27,505 nucleotides of DNA from JBBIND01 sp037444075 (lineage in GTDB: Bacteria > Acidobacteriota > Terriglobia > Bryobacterales > Bryobacteraceae): positions 1 to 27,505 of the forward strand of contig JBBIND010000057.1 of the NCBI GenBank assembly GCA_037444075.1. The letters are read 5' to 3'. A model generated the notes under the pieces. It saw only the letters and a program-made list of their open reading frames with translations. It had not been told where the DNA came from and did not search any database. A program made the position numbers and the translations under genes. Positions 1 to 9,650 of this stretch are shown piece after piece (position 1 is the first letter of the stretch; each line of letters opens with the position of its first letter).

Positions 1-1289
1 TACTCGGGTGCCTGCGGGCTGGCTGCCGTGCGGCCCAGAAACTTCTCGATTTCCTGCACCTGTCTGCGGACCACATCCGCATCAAAGGCCGTCGGCGCGC
101 GTTCCAGATAGCTCTTCAGATGACGGACCCCCTCATCCAACTCGTTCTGTTGGACCAGAATGACCCCCAGCAGGTGGGCAATCTTGGGTATGCGCTTTTG
201 CTCATCCAGTTTGAGCGCCTCCCGGGCGCTGCGTTCGGCCTCGTCCAACCGCTTGAGGTTCAGATTGGCGACGGAGTTGTAGAAATAGGCCGTCGGAAAA
301 TCGAACGGATTCAGCTGCAGGACGCGGTCCGTGGTGTCCGCCACTTCCTGCCACTTACTCTCGCGCGCATCGAGTTGAGCGATTTGCAGGTACGGATTGA
401 CGTACTTGGCGTCGGCGGAAAGCGCCTGGTCATAGGCATGGCGCGCGGCTGCCGCTTTGCCTTGCGCTTCGTGCGCCCGGCCCAGTTCGTACCAGGCCAC
501 TGCATACTTCGGATAAAGCTTGACGGCTTTCTCAAACTCCGCCTGAGCCTTGTTCCACTTATCCTTCTTAGCCTCATCGCGGCCTTTGTCAAAGGCACGC
601 TTTGCATCTCTGGGAGCCAGCAGCGTGGTGGCGCTCGTTGTGAGACCTTCGACGTTTCCAAGCCTGCGCAGAATGATGGTCCCTACATCGGGGTTATCCA
701 GCAGCCTGCGGCCGGCCAGGCTGACCACTTCAGAACGGTAGCCGGCGAGTGTCGCGCGCAGTTCGCAACCCCACAATTCGCGCTCGTTCAGGCCTTGCGA
801 GCCGAAGCCTCCTTGCGTGGCGCCCGTCCGGCTGCCCATCCCGCCAAAAGAGGGATCGGAAGCCGAACTTACGCTGGCATCGGGCATCATGGACATGTTC
901 TGGCCGAGGGCTATGCTGAAGCGCCCGCGCGAATCCGTGTAACCTTCCGGGCGCACGTTGCCGCCGCAAACGCGCTCTATGATCACGAAATCAGGTGGCG
1001 GCGAGCCATCTTCCAGGACCACTTTGCCGGAGAGATACACAGGCCGCCTCATCTCGGGGAAGCGTTCCTGAGTTTGCTGCCGCGGGTCGGGAAACTGCGG
1101 TTCCTGCTGGCGCTCACGAGGGCTCGGTGACGGGATTGTACTGGGCTGAGTGGGACCCGGACTCGGAGAGGGAGCAGGGGGTTGGGGCTGCTGTGGGGGG
1201 GCGGGCTCTTGGGCGGCGGCCGGCAGCGAGAAAACCAACGCCAGCACGGCAACGGCCAGAACAGCCCCTCCCTGAAGGCAACGGCTCAT
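1..1289 (-). CDS. Exported Pro-rich, TPR-repeat protein (3' end cut by window)
   Basis: An open frame of 429 codons runs from the ATG at 1289 to the window edge; the next two bases are TA, so a stop may lie one base outside. Residues 1-27 form a Sec-type signal peptide (hydrophobic core, AAAQ cleavage region). Residues 28-75 are very rich in Pro and Gln. Residues about 84-130 resemble a carboxypeptidase-regulatory-like beta-sandwich (YLSGKVVLEDG then GYTDSRGRFSI). Residues about 228-415 form several TPR helices (for example WYELGRAHEAQGK and AYDQAL). AAGGAGG (1294-1300) lies four bases before the ATG. The likely place is the periplasm or outer membrane, as a scaffold protein; a precise function cannot be given. 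The regulatory-like domain plus TPR architecture is common in Acidobacteriota, which is family knowledge. The start and frame are secure. Confidence 0.85.
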   Translation of the reverse strand, partial: MSRCLQGGAVLAVAVLALVFSLPAAAQEPAPPQQPQPPAPSPSPGPTQPSTIPSPSPRERQQEPQFPDPRQQTQERFPEMRRPVYLSGKVVLEDGSPPPDFVIIERVCGGNVRPEGYTDSRGRFSIALGQNMSMMPDASVSSASDPSFGGMGSRTGATQGGFGSQGLNERELWGCELRATLAGYRSEVVSLAGRRLLDNPDVGTIILRRLGNVEGLTTSATTLLAPRDAKRAFDKGRDEAKKDKWNKAQAEFEKAVKLYPKYAVAWYELGRAHEAQGKAAAARHAYDQALSADAKYVNPYLQIAQLDARESKWQEVADTTDRVLQLNPFDFPTAYFYNSVANLNLKRLDEAERSAREALKLDEQKRIPKIAHLLGVILVQQNELDEGVRHLKSYLERAPTAFDADVVRRQVQEIEKFLGRTAASPQAPE

Positions 1290-1317
1290 AAAACCTCCTT
1301 CAAGCCGAACTAGCCTC

Positions 1318-1326
1318 ATTATGTCA
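1318..1326 (-). promoter_or_regulatory. Extended -10 promoter candidate for the TPR protein gene
   Basis: On the minus strand the sequence reads TGACATAAT, a TGn extension followed by CATAAT (five of six matches to the sigma-70 -10 box). It lies 29 bases before the ATG and leaves room for the SD at 1294-1300. No good -35 box is seen at 16-18 bases. Confidence 0.4.
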
Positions 1327-1381
1327 CACAACGCTGGCAACCCATACAGGCCTCCGATACAATGAGGGTGAACTGTCAACC

Positions 1382-2002
1382 ATGAAACGACACGCCTTAA
1401 TTGTGGGAATTCCAGTGCTCTTGTTGGCCCTGTCAGCCTGCACCCCGTCGCCGAAGCCGGTCGCGGAGAAACCGCCTGAGCCGCCACCTGAGGCGGTTAC
1501 CGGGCAATACGCCTTCTTTCAGATGTATGGTGCTGCACGCGCCTGGGCGCCCGACGTCCAAGCGCTTCAGTTGACCAACGTGCGCATCCCCGAACTGGCC
1601 GATGACGGCGGCAAGTGCGCAGCCTGGCGGGCGACCTTTGTGTCCGCCTCGCGGCGTTCAGCCAAGGTCTTCACTTATTCTGTGGTGGAGTCGGCCGGAA
1701 ATCTGCACAAAGGGATCTTCGCCGGACCGGAGGAGCACTACACCGGACCCCGGGGGCAGTCCTCCCCGTTTCTGGCCATCGCCCTCAAGGTGGATTCCGA
1801 CGCCGCTTACGAGACGGCCAAGGGCAAGAGTGCGGAGTACATCAAGAAATATCCGGACAGACCGGTGACGTTTCTGCTGGAGCTGACCAAGCGCTTCCCC
1901 AATCCCGCCTGGCGCGTCATCTGGGGCGACAGCGTCAGCACGAGCGACTACTCCGTGTTCGTCGACGCGGCCACCGGCAAGTACTTGCAGACGATGCGCT
2001 GA
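1382..2002 (+). CDS. Predicted lipoprotein of unknown function
   Basis: The protein has 206 residues. The N-terminus has two basic residues, a hydrophobic stretch and a lipobox, LSAC, with the lipidated Cys at residue 20. It is followed by a Pro-rich tether (residues 21-38, PSPKPVAEKPPEPPPE). The folded part (about 40-206) ends with a segment, WRVIWGDS...YSVFVDAATGKYL, that resembles the strands of PepSY-like domains; this is a weak similarity judged by eye. GAGGGTGA precedes the ATG at about ten bases. A possible -10 box, TACAAT, is at 1358-1363. The gene is divergent from the TPR protein gene and converges with hspR, with seven bases between them. It is probably membrane-anchored and faces the periplasm; no reaction or partner can be named. 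Confidence 0.8.
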   Translation: MKRHALIVGIPVLLLALSACTPSPKPVAEKPPEPPPEAVTGQYAFFQMYGAARAWAPDVQALQLTNVRIPELADDGGKCAAWRATFVSASRRSAKVFTYSVVESAGNLHKGIFAGPEEHYTGPRGQSSPFLAIALKVDSDAAYETAKGKSAEYIKKYPDRPVTFLLELTKRFPNPAWRVIWGDSVSTSDYSVFVDAATGKYLQTMR

Positions 2003-2004
2003 TC

Positions 2005-2021
2005 GGCGGCTATTTGCCGCC
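2005..2021. terminator. GC hairpin between convergent genes (weak terminator candidate)
   Basis: GGCGGC (2005-2010) and GCCGCC (2016-2021) pair perfectly around the five-base loop TATTT. The hairpin sits just after the lipoprotein stop and overlaps the hspR stop codon. A third arm, GGCGGC at 2024-2029, offers an alternative pairing. Neither side is followed directly by a T-tract, so intrinsic termination is doubtful. Confidence 0.3.
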
Positions 2022-2420
2022 CCGGCGGCCGCTTTTGTGCGGCTTTGCGGAGGGAGCGCTCACCACGGGGATGAGGGAATTGCTCGCCCGCACCGGCCGC
2101 TCGAACTCTCCTCGCGCGGCCATCTCGCGGCTGAACGTAGCGACGAATTCCTCAATCTGCGCCTGCATGGCTTCCATCTTCTCGCGCATGTTGAGGATGA
2201 TCTCGACTCCCGCCAGGTTGACGCCGAATTCGCGCGTGAGCTTCAGGATCACTTCCAGCCGTTCCAGATCTTCATCCGTGTAGAGGCGCGTATTGCCCTC
2301 GCTTCGAGAGGGTTGCAGCAGCCCTTCACGCTCATAGAGCCGGAGCGTTTGCGGGTGAATCCCGTATTGCTCAGCCACGGCCGAGATCATGTAGGCTGCC
2401 TTTTTCCCGCGTTTCGCCAT
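2010..2420 (-). CDS. hspR: MerR-family heat-shock repressor HspR
   Basis: The protein has 136 residues. Residues about 10-75 form the MerR winged-helix domain, with GIHPQTLRLYEREGL and EGNTRLYTDEDLERL, wording typical of HspR. Next comes the conserved REFGVNLAGVEIIL stretch, a helix that may form the dimer coil (to about 100), and a basic tail, KPHKSGRRGGK. In Actinobacteria, HspR represses dnaK by binding inverted repeats called HAIR and uses DnaK as co-repressor. Here it is the last gene of dnaK-dnaJ-hspR, three bases after dnaJ, which fits autoregulation. I do not see a classical HAIR sequence before dnaK, so the operator is either divergent or elsewhere. The family call is strong. Confidence 0.92.
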   Translation of the reverse strand: MAKRGKKAAYMISAVAEQYGIHPQTLRLYEREGLLQPSRSEGNTRLYTDEDLERLEVILKLTREFGVNLAGVEIILNMREKMEAMQAQIEEFVATFSREMAARGEFERPVRASNSLIPVVSAPSAKPHKSGRRGGK

Positions 2421-2423
2421 GGC

Positions 2424-3602
2424 TTACACCTGTTCCCAAATCTCGGAGCGCGGGTCCTCCGGGTGCAGCTGCGCCAACTCCCGGAGGATTTCGCGTGTAC
2501 GCTCATCCTGAGCCGCCGGAGCCTGCACCAGCGCTTCGACAATCTGATCCCCGCGCCGGTCCTTGCGCGAATTCAGCACGCCTTTCTCCCGAAGCCGGAA
2601 TTTCTGCCCGTTGCGCGTGCCTTGAGGGATCTTGAGCAAGGCCCGCCCATCGATGGTGGGCACCTCGATCTTGGCGCCTAACGCGGCCTCCCACACCGTG
2701 ACGGGAACCTGTATGTGAATATCGTCCCCATCGCGCTTGAAGAAGGGATGCTCTTCCACTTGCACGGTGATGTACAAATCCCCGGCGGGCGCGCCCATGG
2801 TGCCGGCGTTTCCCTTGCCGGCGACGCGCAGTCTGCTGCCGGACTGCACTCCGGGCGGGATGCGAACCTCCACCAGATCGCTGCCCACAATGCGCCCGTC
2901 ACCGTGGCAGGCGGCGCAGGTGGAGCGCAGCTTTCCCCGCCCCTGACAGCGCGGGCAGGTCAGGTTGAAACGCATGGCCCCCGCTGTCTGAGTAACCGTT
3001 CCACTGCCGCCGCAGGAGGCGCAGGCCGTACTGCGGCCGCTGCCTGATCCGCTTCCTCCGCATTGGGAGCAGGCTTCCTGACGGGAGATTTTCAGCCGGA
3101 CCTGCGTGCCCCGGATGGACTGCCAGAAATCCACCCGCAGAGCGTATTCGAGGTCCGCGCCTTTCTCGGGCTGCGCGGCAGCCTCACGCTGCGCGCCGCG
3201 GCCGAAAAACTGTCCGAAAATATCCCCGAAGGAATCGCCGAAGGAAGTGGAACCGGAAGAGCGGGTTTCGCTTCGCGGCCGCCCACCGGATGCCTGAGTG
3301 AAGAAATCCGTGAAATCGAACCCGCCGAAATCCATGCCGGGACCTTGCGGCCCTCCCGCGCCGCCCGGAAAGGCGGCTTCGCTGTAGGTCCCGAACTGGT
3401 CATAGACCTTGCGCTTCCTGGCGTCGCTGAGGACGTCGTAGGCTTCCTGAATCTTCTTGAAAGCGTCCTCGGCGCTTTTGTCGCCCGGGTTCAGGTCCGG
3501 ATGGAACTTGCGGGCGAGCCGCCGGTAGGATTTGCGGATCTCCTCCTGCGTGGCGCTTCGCCCTATGCCCAACCTCTCGTAGAAGTCCTGTCCCCGGGCC
3601 AT
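2424..3602 (-). CDS. dnaJ: Co-chaperone DnaJ (type A Hsp40 with zinc fingers)
   Basis: The protein has 392 residues, a normal length for DnaJ. The J domain (residues 5-70) carries HPD at 34-36, which stimulates the DnaK ATPase. A Gly/Phe-rich region follows at about 71-135. Four zinc-binding CxxCxGxG motifs lie at residues 178-185, 194-201, 216-223 and 229-236. C-terminal substrate-binding domains end at about residue 370. It starts 15 bases after the dnaK stop; a G-rich SD lies about nine bases before the ATG. It acts in the cytoplasm, delivering unfolded proteins to DnaK. All expected zinc ligands are present. The fingers separate it from CbpA-type proteins. Confidence 0.95.
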   Translation of the reverse strand: MARGQDFYERLGIGRSATQEEIRKSYRRLARKFHPDLNPGDKSAEDAFKKIQEAYDVLSDARKRKVYDQFGTYSEAAFPGGAGGPQGPGMDFGGFDFTDFFTQASGGRPRSETRSSGSTSFGDSFGDIFGQFFGRGAQREAAAQPEKGADLEYALRVDFWQSIRGTQVRLKISRQEACSQCGGSGSGSGRSTACASCGGSGTVTQTAGAMRFNLTCPRCQGRGKLRSTCAACHGDGRIVGSDLVEVRIPPGVQSGSRLRVAGKGNAGTMGAPAGDLYITVQVEEHPFFKRDGDDIHIQVPVTVWEAALGAKIEVPTIDGRALLKIPQGTRNGQKFRLREKGVLNSRKDRRGDQIVEALVQAPAAQDERTREILRELAQLHPEDPRSEIWEQV

Positions 3603-3617
3603 GCGAGGGTATCCCCC

Positions 3618-5531
<1,914 letters not shown>

Positions 5532-5603
5532 TCTTTCTCAAACCCTCCCTACAAGAATTCCTGACGGCCGTGCCGGGGTCGGCGCTGGCGCGCCCCACAA
5601 CGA

Positions 5604-5616
5604 CCATATTAGCACA
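5604..5616 (-). promoter_or_regulatory. Second dnaK promoter candidate (extended -10), with a half-CIRCE-like site
   Basis: The minus strand reads TGTGCTAATATGG, containing TGC-TAATAT, an extended -10 form. The same 13-mer with one change precedes pyrR. The plus strand of the same bases gives TTAGCAC (5609-5615), identical to the first seven bases of the CIRCE half-site TTAGCACTC. The expected other half matches poorly (about four of nine), so this may be chance. Confidence 0.35.
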
Positions 5617-5621
5617 TCTTT

Positions 5622-5650
5622 ATTATCAAAGTTTAGTCTCTTATTGTCAC
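5622..5650 (-). promoter_or_regulatory. Sigma-70-type promoter candidate for dnaK
   Basis: On the minus strand GTGACA (5645-5650, five of six matches to the -35 box) and GATAAT (5622-5627, five of six matches to the -10 box) are separated by exactly 17 bases. The predicted start is near 5615, giving a leader of about 85 bases. The -35 box overlaps the proposed modA start codon on the other strand. Confidence 0.55.
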
Positions 5651-6393
5651 GTTATCTTCTTTTTGCCGCGCTGCTGCTGATTTCCCCACTGGCTCACGCC
5701 GAAATCCTGGTGGCTGCGGCGAGTGACCTTTCCCGCCTGGAGGCGCCTCTGACGGAAGGCTTCCTCAAAGCTACGGGGGTCAGGCTGCGCCTCAGCCTGG
5801 GGTCGAGCGGGATGCTCGCGCGCCAGATTCAGAACGGCGCTCCGTTCGACGTTTTCCTGTCCGCCAACGAATCGTACGTGCAGCAACTGGTGGAGACGGG
5901 GCACATCCGGGAGGACAGTGTTCGGGTTTACGCCGTCGGCCGGCTCGCACTTTGGTCCCGGTCAGGTTCGGTGAAGGAACTCGGCAGCCTCGTGGACCCG
6001 GGTCTGCGCCACCTCGCCATTGCCAACCCCGCCCATGCCCCCTACGGCTTGGCGGCGCGGCAGTTGCTCGAACACCAGGGCTTGTGGGACCGGCTGGCAG
6101 GCAAGATCGTCTACGGCGAGAATGTCCGGCAAGCCATGCAATTTGCTGACATCGGCAACGCCGAGGCTGCCATCATCGCCTGGACGCTCGTCTTTGACCG
6201 GGGCGGGATTCTGTTGCCTGAGCGGGGACACGCGCCTCTCGTCCAAGCCGGCGGCGTGGTCCGTTCATCGGCACAGCCGGAACTGGCCGCTCGCTTCCTG
6301 GCCTGGCTGCTGTCCGCGGAAGGCCAGAAGTTACTCACTGGCTACGGCTTGTTCCCGCCGCCCGCGAAGCCGCGGCCGCGCGTGGCAAGATGA
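5644..6393 (+). CDS. modA: ModA-like periplasmic molybdate (oxyanion) binding protein
   Basis: From a TTG at 5644 the product has 249 residues. It begins with a signal peptide (SRYLLFAALLLISPLAHA) and continues into ILVAAASDLS, the ModA-type start of the mature protein. Oxyanion-binding landmarks are ASDLS, LGSSGMLARQI and GAPFDVFLSANE; YAVGRLALWSR and the late GNAEAAI segment are also family features. The frame stays open upstream into dnaK, but a longer start would bury the signal peptide. No in-frame ATG or GTG lies between 5520 and 5644, and no clear SD precedes the TTG, so the exact start is uncertain. No modB or modC is nearby, so the ABC partners must be encoded elsewhere. The stop overlaps the next ATG (ATGA). 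Ligand choice, molybdate versus tungstate or another anion, cannot be read from sequence. Confidence 0.8.
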   Translation: MSRYLLFAALLLISPLAHAEILVAAASDLSRLEAPLTEGFLKATGVRLRLSLGSSGMLARQIQNGAPFDVFLSANESYVQQLVETGHIREDSVRVYAVGRLALWSRSGSVKELGSLVDPGLRHLAIANPAHAPYGLAARQLLEHQGLWDRLAGKIVYGENVRQAMQFADIGNAEAAIIAWTLVFDRGGILLPERGHAPLVQAGGVVRSSAQPELAARFLAWLLSAEGQKLLTGYGLFPPPAKPRPRVAR

Positions 6394-7496
6394 GACGTAT
6401 GCGTGTCCCCATGGTGAACCTCCGGCCCGTGCTCGAGGCCACTGAGCCGAGCTACCGCGCGCGGTTGGAGGAACTGTTCACTCGCCTGCACTTCGTCCTC
6501 GGCGAGCAGGTGGCCGGATTCGAGCAGGAATTCGCCGAAGCGCTCGGAGCGCGTTTCGCCATAGGCGTTGGCACCGGCACGGCGGCCATCGAACTGTGTT
6601 TGCGCGAGGCTGGCTGCGGCGCCGGCCGCGAAGTCCTGACGAGCGCCCTGACGGCGCCTTTCACGGGCCTGGCCGTCCTCGCTGCCGGGTGCCGTCCGCG
6701 GTTCGCGGATGTGGACGAAGAGACCCTTTTGATGGATCCCGAGGATGCCGCCAACCGAGCCTCCCGAAAAACGGCCGCCTTGATCCCGGTGCATCTTTAC
6801 GGCCAGCCTTGCGGGATGTCACGCTGGCGCAAGCTCGCCTCCGAGCTGGAGGCCGTCCTGATTCAGGATGCCTGCCAGGCGCACGGGGCGCTGCACCGGG
6901 GCAAGCCGCTCGCGGATTTCTCCCACTATGTAGCCTACAGCTTCTACCCCACCAAGAACCTGGGCTGTCTGGGCGATGGGGGCGCCATATTGACCAACAG
7001 CAAGACCCGGGCTGCGCACCTCCGCATGTTGCGCGACGGCGGCCGGCGAGGGGACCAGGTGAGCTGGGTGCCTGCCATCAACTCGCGCCTGGACGAAATG
7101 CACGCCTGCTATTTGCGGGCTTTCCTGCCCCACCTGAAGGAGTGGAATGCCTGGCGGAGGGAGATCGCCGGCGTCTACGACGAAGCCCTGGCCGGTTGCG
7201 AGGGCGCGCGCCCGCTGCGACAGACCGCGGAAACCGTGAACCACCTTTACGTGGTTCGGGCGGCCCGCCGGGACAAACTCCGCGAGCACCTGTCCCGGAA
7301 GGGCGTCGGCACAGCCATCCACTACCCCGTGCCGTTGCACCTGATGCCCGCGTTTCGCGACTGCGGCCTTAAACGCGGAGACCTGCCCCGCGCTGAAAAG
7401 GCCTGCCGGCAGATTCTCTCTCTTCCCTTGTGGCCTTACATGGAGAAGGACCAGGCGCTGTTTGTCGCCGAGCAGATCCGGGCTTTCTACGGCTGA
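6390..7496 (+). CDS. DegT/DnrJ/EryC1/StrS-family PLP aminotransferase
   Basis: The protein has 368 residues. It has the fold type I PLP features of sugar aminotransferases: GVGTGTAAIELCL (about 59-71) for cofactor phosphate, D160 and Q163 in QDACQAHGA, and the Schiff-base lysine K189 in SFYPTKNLGCLGDGG. The C-terminal part has the usual HLYVVR and GVGTAIHYPVPLH stretches. Members convert keto-sugars to amino-sugars for surface glycans. It overlaps modA by four bases and is followed by kdsA and kdsD, so a role in lipopolysaccharide sugars is reasonable. A role like KdnA (8-amino-Kdo synthesis) is possible, but its partner KdnB is not seen. The start could also be the ATG at 6399; neither has a strong SD. 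The substrate is unknown. Confidence 0.88.
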   Translation: MRRMRVPMVNLRPVLEATEPSYRARLEELFTRLHFVLGEQVAGFEQEFAEALGARFAIGVGTGTAAIELCLREAGCGAGREVLTSALTAPFTGLAVLAAGCRPRFADVDEETLLMDPEDAANRASRKTAALIPVHLYGQPCGMSRWRKLASELEAVLIQDACQAHGALHRGKPLADFSHYVAYSFYPTKNLGCLGDGGAILTNSKTRAAHLRMLRDGGRRGDQVSWVPAINSRLDEMHACYLRAFLPHLKEWNAWRREIAGVYDEALAGCEGARPLRQTAETVNHLYVVRAARRDKLREHLSRKGVGTAIHYPVPLHLMPAFRDCGLKRGDLPRAEKACRQILSLPLWPYMEKDQALFVAEQIRAFYG

Positions 7497-7506
7497 GCCG
7501 CGGGCG

Positions 7507-7577
7507 AGCCGCCTGGAGGCGACCCGGGGCGAATCCGGCTACGCCCCGCCCGCCGTGTGTTAGGCTCAGAGTGAGCG
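7507..7577 (+). repeat. 71-base direct repeat, copy A (upstream of kdsA)
   Basis: These 71 bases match 9651-9721 at 64 positions without gaps. The unit contains a perfect 7-bp hairpin, CGGGGCG (7525-7531) with CGCCCCG (7542-7548), around the loop AATCCGGCTA. It ends with TGTTAGGCTCAG, a possible extended -10 box (TGT-TAGGCT). In the other copy this unit directly precedes trkA. Confidence 0.9.
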
Positions 7578-7579
7578 TC

Positions 7580-7637
7580 GGCGGTGGCGAGGTAGTCACA
7601 CCGCTGGCAAGCAGCTTACGGCACGGGGGCGAACAAG
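7580..7637 (+). pseudogene. Decayed fragment of the trkA 5' coding end
   Basis: Right after repeat copy A, bases 7581-7630 match trkA 9751-9800 at 38 of 50 positions. Read in the frame that starts at 7577, the fragment gives GGGEVVTPLASSLRHGGEQ against TrkA GGGEVATLLARRLVHEGNQ, 12 of 19 identical. Compared with the trkA copy it lacks 26 bases that include the ATG, and the frame stops at 7643-7645. It cannot encode a working protein. It is the remains of a partial duplication of the trkA start region. Confidence 0.75.
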
Positions 7638-7659
7638 CAAGGTGAAGAGTGGGTGAAAC

Positions 7660-8517
7660 ATGGCCTTTGAACTCACTACAACTCATGGCGAGAAGGTCGC
7701 GTTTGGCAAAGGTTATCCTCTGGCGCTCATCGCCGGCCCCTGCGTGATTGAGAGCGAGGAGCACGTGCGCTTCCTGGCGCGTGAAATCCGTAAGGCGGCG
7801 GGACCGTTCGTCTTCAAGGCTTCCTTCGACAAGGCCAACCGCAGCAGCATTTCCTCCTACCGGGGACCCGGACTGCGAGAGGGGCTGCGCATCCTGGCAG
7901 GACTGAAGGCCGAAGGTTACCCCATCCTGACCGACATCCACGAACCGGCGCAGGCGGCTCCGGCCGCTGAAGTAGCCGACATCTTGCAGATCCCGGCCTT
8001 GCTGTGCCGGCAGACCGACCTGCTGCTGGAAGCTGGCCGGACCGGCCGGATCGTCAACCTGAAAAAAGGTCAGTTCGTGGCGCCCCAGGATTTCCGCCTG
8101 GCGGCGGAAAAGGTCGCGTCGACCGGCAACACGAAGATCCTGTTGACCGAGCGCGGTACGTGCTTCGGCTACAACAACCTGGTGGTGGACATGCGCGGGC
8201 TGGAGATCCTGCGCGGCTCCGGCTATCCGCTGATCTTCGATGCCACCCATAGCGTGCAGCTTCCGGGGGCCGCCGGAGAATCCTCGGGAGGGCAGGCCCA
8301 ATTCATTGAGCCGCAGGCCCGGGCCGCGGTGGCGCTAGGTGTCCACGGGCTGTTCGTCGAGGTACACGAAGCGCCGGAACGGGCGCTTTCCGATGGGCCG
8401 AACGCCCTGCGCCTGGATCTTCTCGCAGCGCTATGGGAGCGTCTGAAGCGGATAAACCGCCTGGTAGGGGAGTTCCCGGCGGAGTATCTGGCCGATGCGT
8501 CAAGTGAGGGTGGATGA
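7660..8517 (+). CDS. kdsA: 3-deoxy-D-manno-octulosonate 8-phosphate synthase KdsA
   Basis: The protein has 285 residues. It condenses phosphoenolpyruvate and arabinose 5-phosphate to Kdo 8-phosphate, the committed step to the Kdo of lipopolysaccharide, in the cytoplasm. It shows AGPCVIESEEH near the N-terminus, KASFDKANRSS, and TERGTCFGYNNLVVDMR. C28, H197, E234 and D245 match the metal ligands of the metal-dependent class (Aquifex C11, H185, E222, D233), including the spacings of 37 and 11 residues. E. coli KdsA has Asn in place of this Cys. The SD GGGTGA (7651-7656) lies just before the ATG. Upstream are the 71-base repeat and the trkA relic, which could supply its promoter. kdsD follows 81 bases later. 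Confidence 0.96.
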   Translation: MAFELTTTHGEKVAFGKGYPLALIAGPCVIESEEHVRFLAREIRKAAGPFVFKASFDKANRSSISSYRGPGLREGLRILAGLKAEGYPILTDIHEPAQAAPAAEVADILQIPALLCRQTDLLLEAGRTGRIVNLKKGQFVAPQDFRLAAEKVASTGNTKILLTERGTCFGYNNLVVDMRGLEILRGSGYPLIFDATHSVQLPGAAGESSGGQAQFIEPQARAAVALGVHGLFVEVHEAPERALSDGPNALRLDLLAALWERLKRINRLVGEFPAEYLADASSEGG

Positions 8518-8543
8518 CACGATCCTTCCCGATTCGATGAAAA

Positions 8544-8580
8544 CACATCGCAGGCGTCAGCCGGATGTGGTTCTTCTTTT
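8544..8580 (+). terminator. Weak terminator or attenuator hairpin between kdsA and kdsD
   Basis: CACATC (8544-8549) pairs with GATGTG (8564-8569) across a 14-base loop and is followed by the T-rich run TTCTTCTTTT (8571-8580). The six-pair stem is weak for a terminator in GC-rich DNA, so partial termination between kdsA and kdsD is the most that can be proposed. Confidence 0.35.
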
Positions 8581-8598
8581 GCTGAGGTGATCGACGGA

Positions 8599-9597
8599 AT
8601 GGGAGCGGGTAATCGCGAATCCGAATGGTTGGCGGCGGCGCGGGCCGCCATGGAGACTGAGGCGGAGGCGCTTTCGACCGCCGCGGGCCGCTTGAAGGAT
8701 AACCTGCTGGATGCCGTTCGGCTCATCCTGGCGCATCGGGGCAAAGTGGTGGTGACCGGAATCGGCAAGTCAGGCCACGTGGGAAGGCAGATCGTGGCCA
8801 CGCTATGCAGCACCGGCACGCCTGCGGTCTTTCTGCACTCTACCGAAGCGGCACACGGAGACTTGGGGATCTATGCTCCAGGTGACCCGACCATCATCAT
8901 CTCCAAGAGCGGCGCCACCACGGAACCGACCCGATTGGTGCCCATTCTGCGCGAGTTTGGATCGCCGCTCATTGGGATCATAGGACGTCCGGGTTCCCCC
9001 TTGGCGTCACAGGTGGACGTCCTGCTGGATGCATCCGTCGATCGAGAGGCTGACCCACACAATCTGGCGCCCACCTCCAGCGCCGTCGTTGCGCTTGCTT
9101 TGGGACATGCTTTGGCAGCCGCATTGATGCAAGCGCGCAGCTTCACGCCCGAGTTGTTTGGCCGCTATCATCCGGGCGGCCAACTAGGCAACTGCCTGCG
9201 TCTGAAGGTCAGGCAGGCCATGCATAGCGGCGAGCAGGTTGCCTGGAATCGGGCCGGCGACTCCCTCAAACAGGTCGTGATTGCCATGAGCAAGCACCCA
9301 CTAGGCGCGTCCTGTGTGGTCACCGAGGATGGAAGGCTCCTGGGGCTAATCACGGATGGGGACCTCCGCCGAGCACTGCAGCTTCACGACGATATTCGCC
9401 AGCTCCGGGCCTCCGACGTGATGACGGCAAAGCCGGTTACCATCGACCCTGAAGCCCGGCTGCTGGACGCTCTGCAAATGATGGAGAACCGGCCCTCGCA
9501 GATCTCGGTTCTGCCCGTGGTCGACGAAGGCTCGGGCGTTTGCGTCGGGCTGCTTCGCCTGCATGACATCTACTCGGCTGGACTGGCTTCAGCTTGA
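8599..9597 (+). CDS. kdsD: Arabinose-5-phosphate isomerase KdsD/KpsF
   Basis: From the ATG at 8599 the product has 332 residues. The N-terminal SIS sugar-isomerase domain contains GIGKSGHVGRQIVATL, STEAAHGDLG and SKSGATTEP. Two CBS motifs fill the C-terminal third (ITDGDLRRALQ; SDVMTAKPVTIDPEARLLDA). It interconverts ribulose 5-phosphate and arabinose 5-phosphate, the substrate of KdsA encoded just before, so the pair supplies Kdo. An in-frame GTG at 8587 would add four residues, but the SD TGAGGTGA (8583-8590) overlaps that GTG and is well placed for the ATG, so I prefer 8599. The CBS pair may bind a nucleotide or sugar-nucleotide for feedback control, known for relatives but not testable here. 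Confidence 0.94.
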   Translation: MGAGNRESEWLAAARAAMETEAEALSTAAGRLKDNLLDAVRLILAHRGKVVVTGIGKSGHVGRQIVATLCSTGTPAVFLHSTEAAHGDLGIYAPGDPTIIISKSGATTEPTRLVPILREFGSPLIGIIGRPGSPLASQVDVLLDASVDREADPHNLAPTSSAVVALALGHALAAALMQARSFTPELFGRYHPGGQLGNCLRLKVRQAMHSGEQVAWNRAGDSLKQVVIAMSKHPLGASCVVTEDGRLLGLITDGDLRRALQLHDDIRQLRASDVMTAKPVTIDPEARLLDALQMMENRPSQISVLPVVDEGSGVCVGLLRLHDIYSAGLASA

Positions 9598-9650
9598 GGC
9601 GTCCGCCGTGTCCATCCCCCGCAAGACCGGTGCTTGGTCGAAAGCGATCT

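Noticed and set aside
120..1130. A 336-codon plus-strand frame at the left end
   Set aside because: It is antisense to the TPR protein gene, which has a signal peptide, SD and clear repeats and runs through the whole region.
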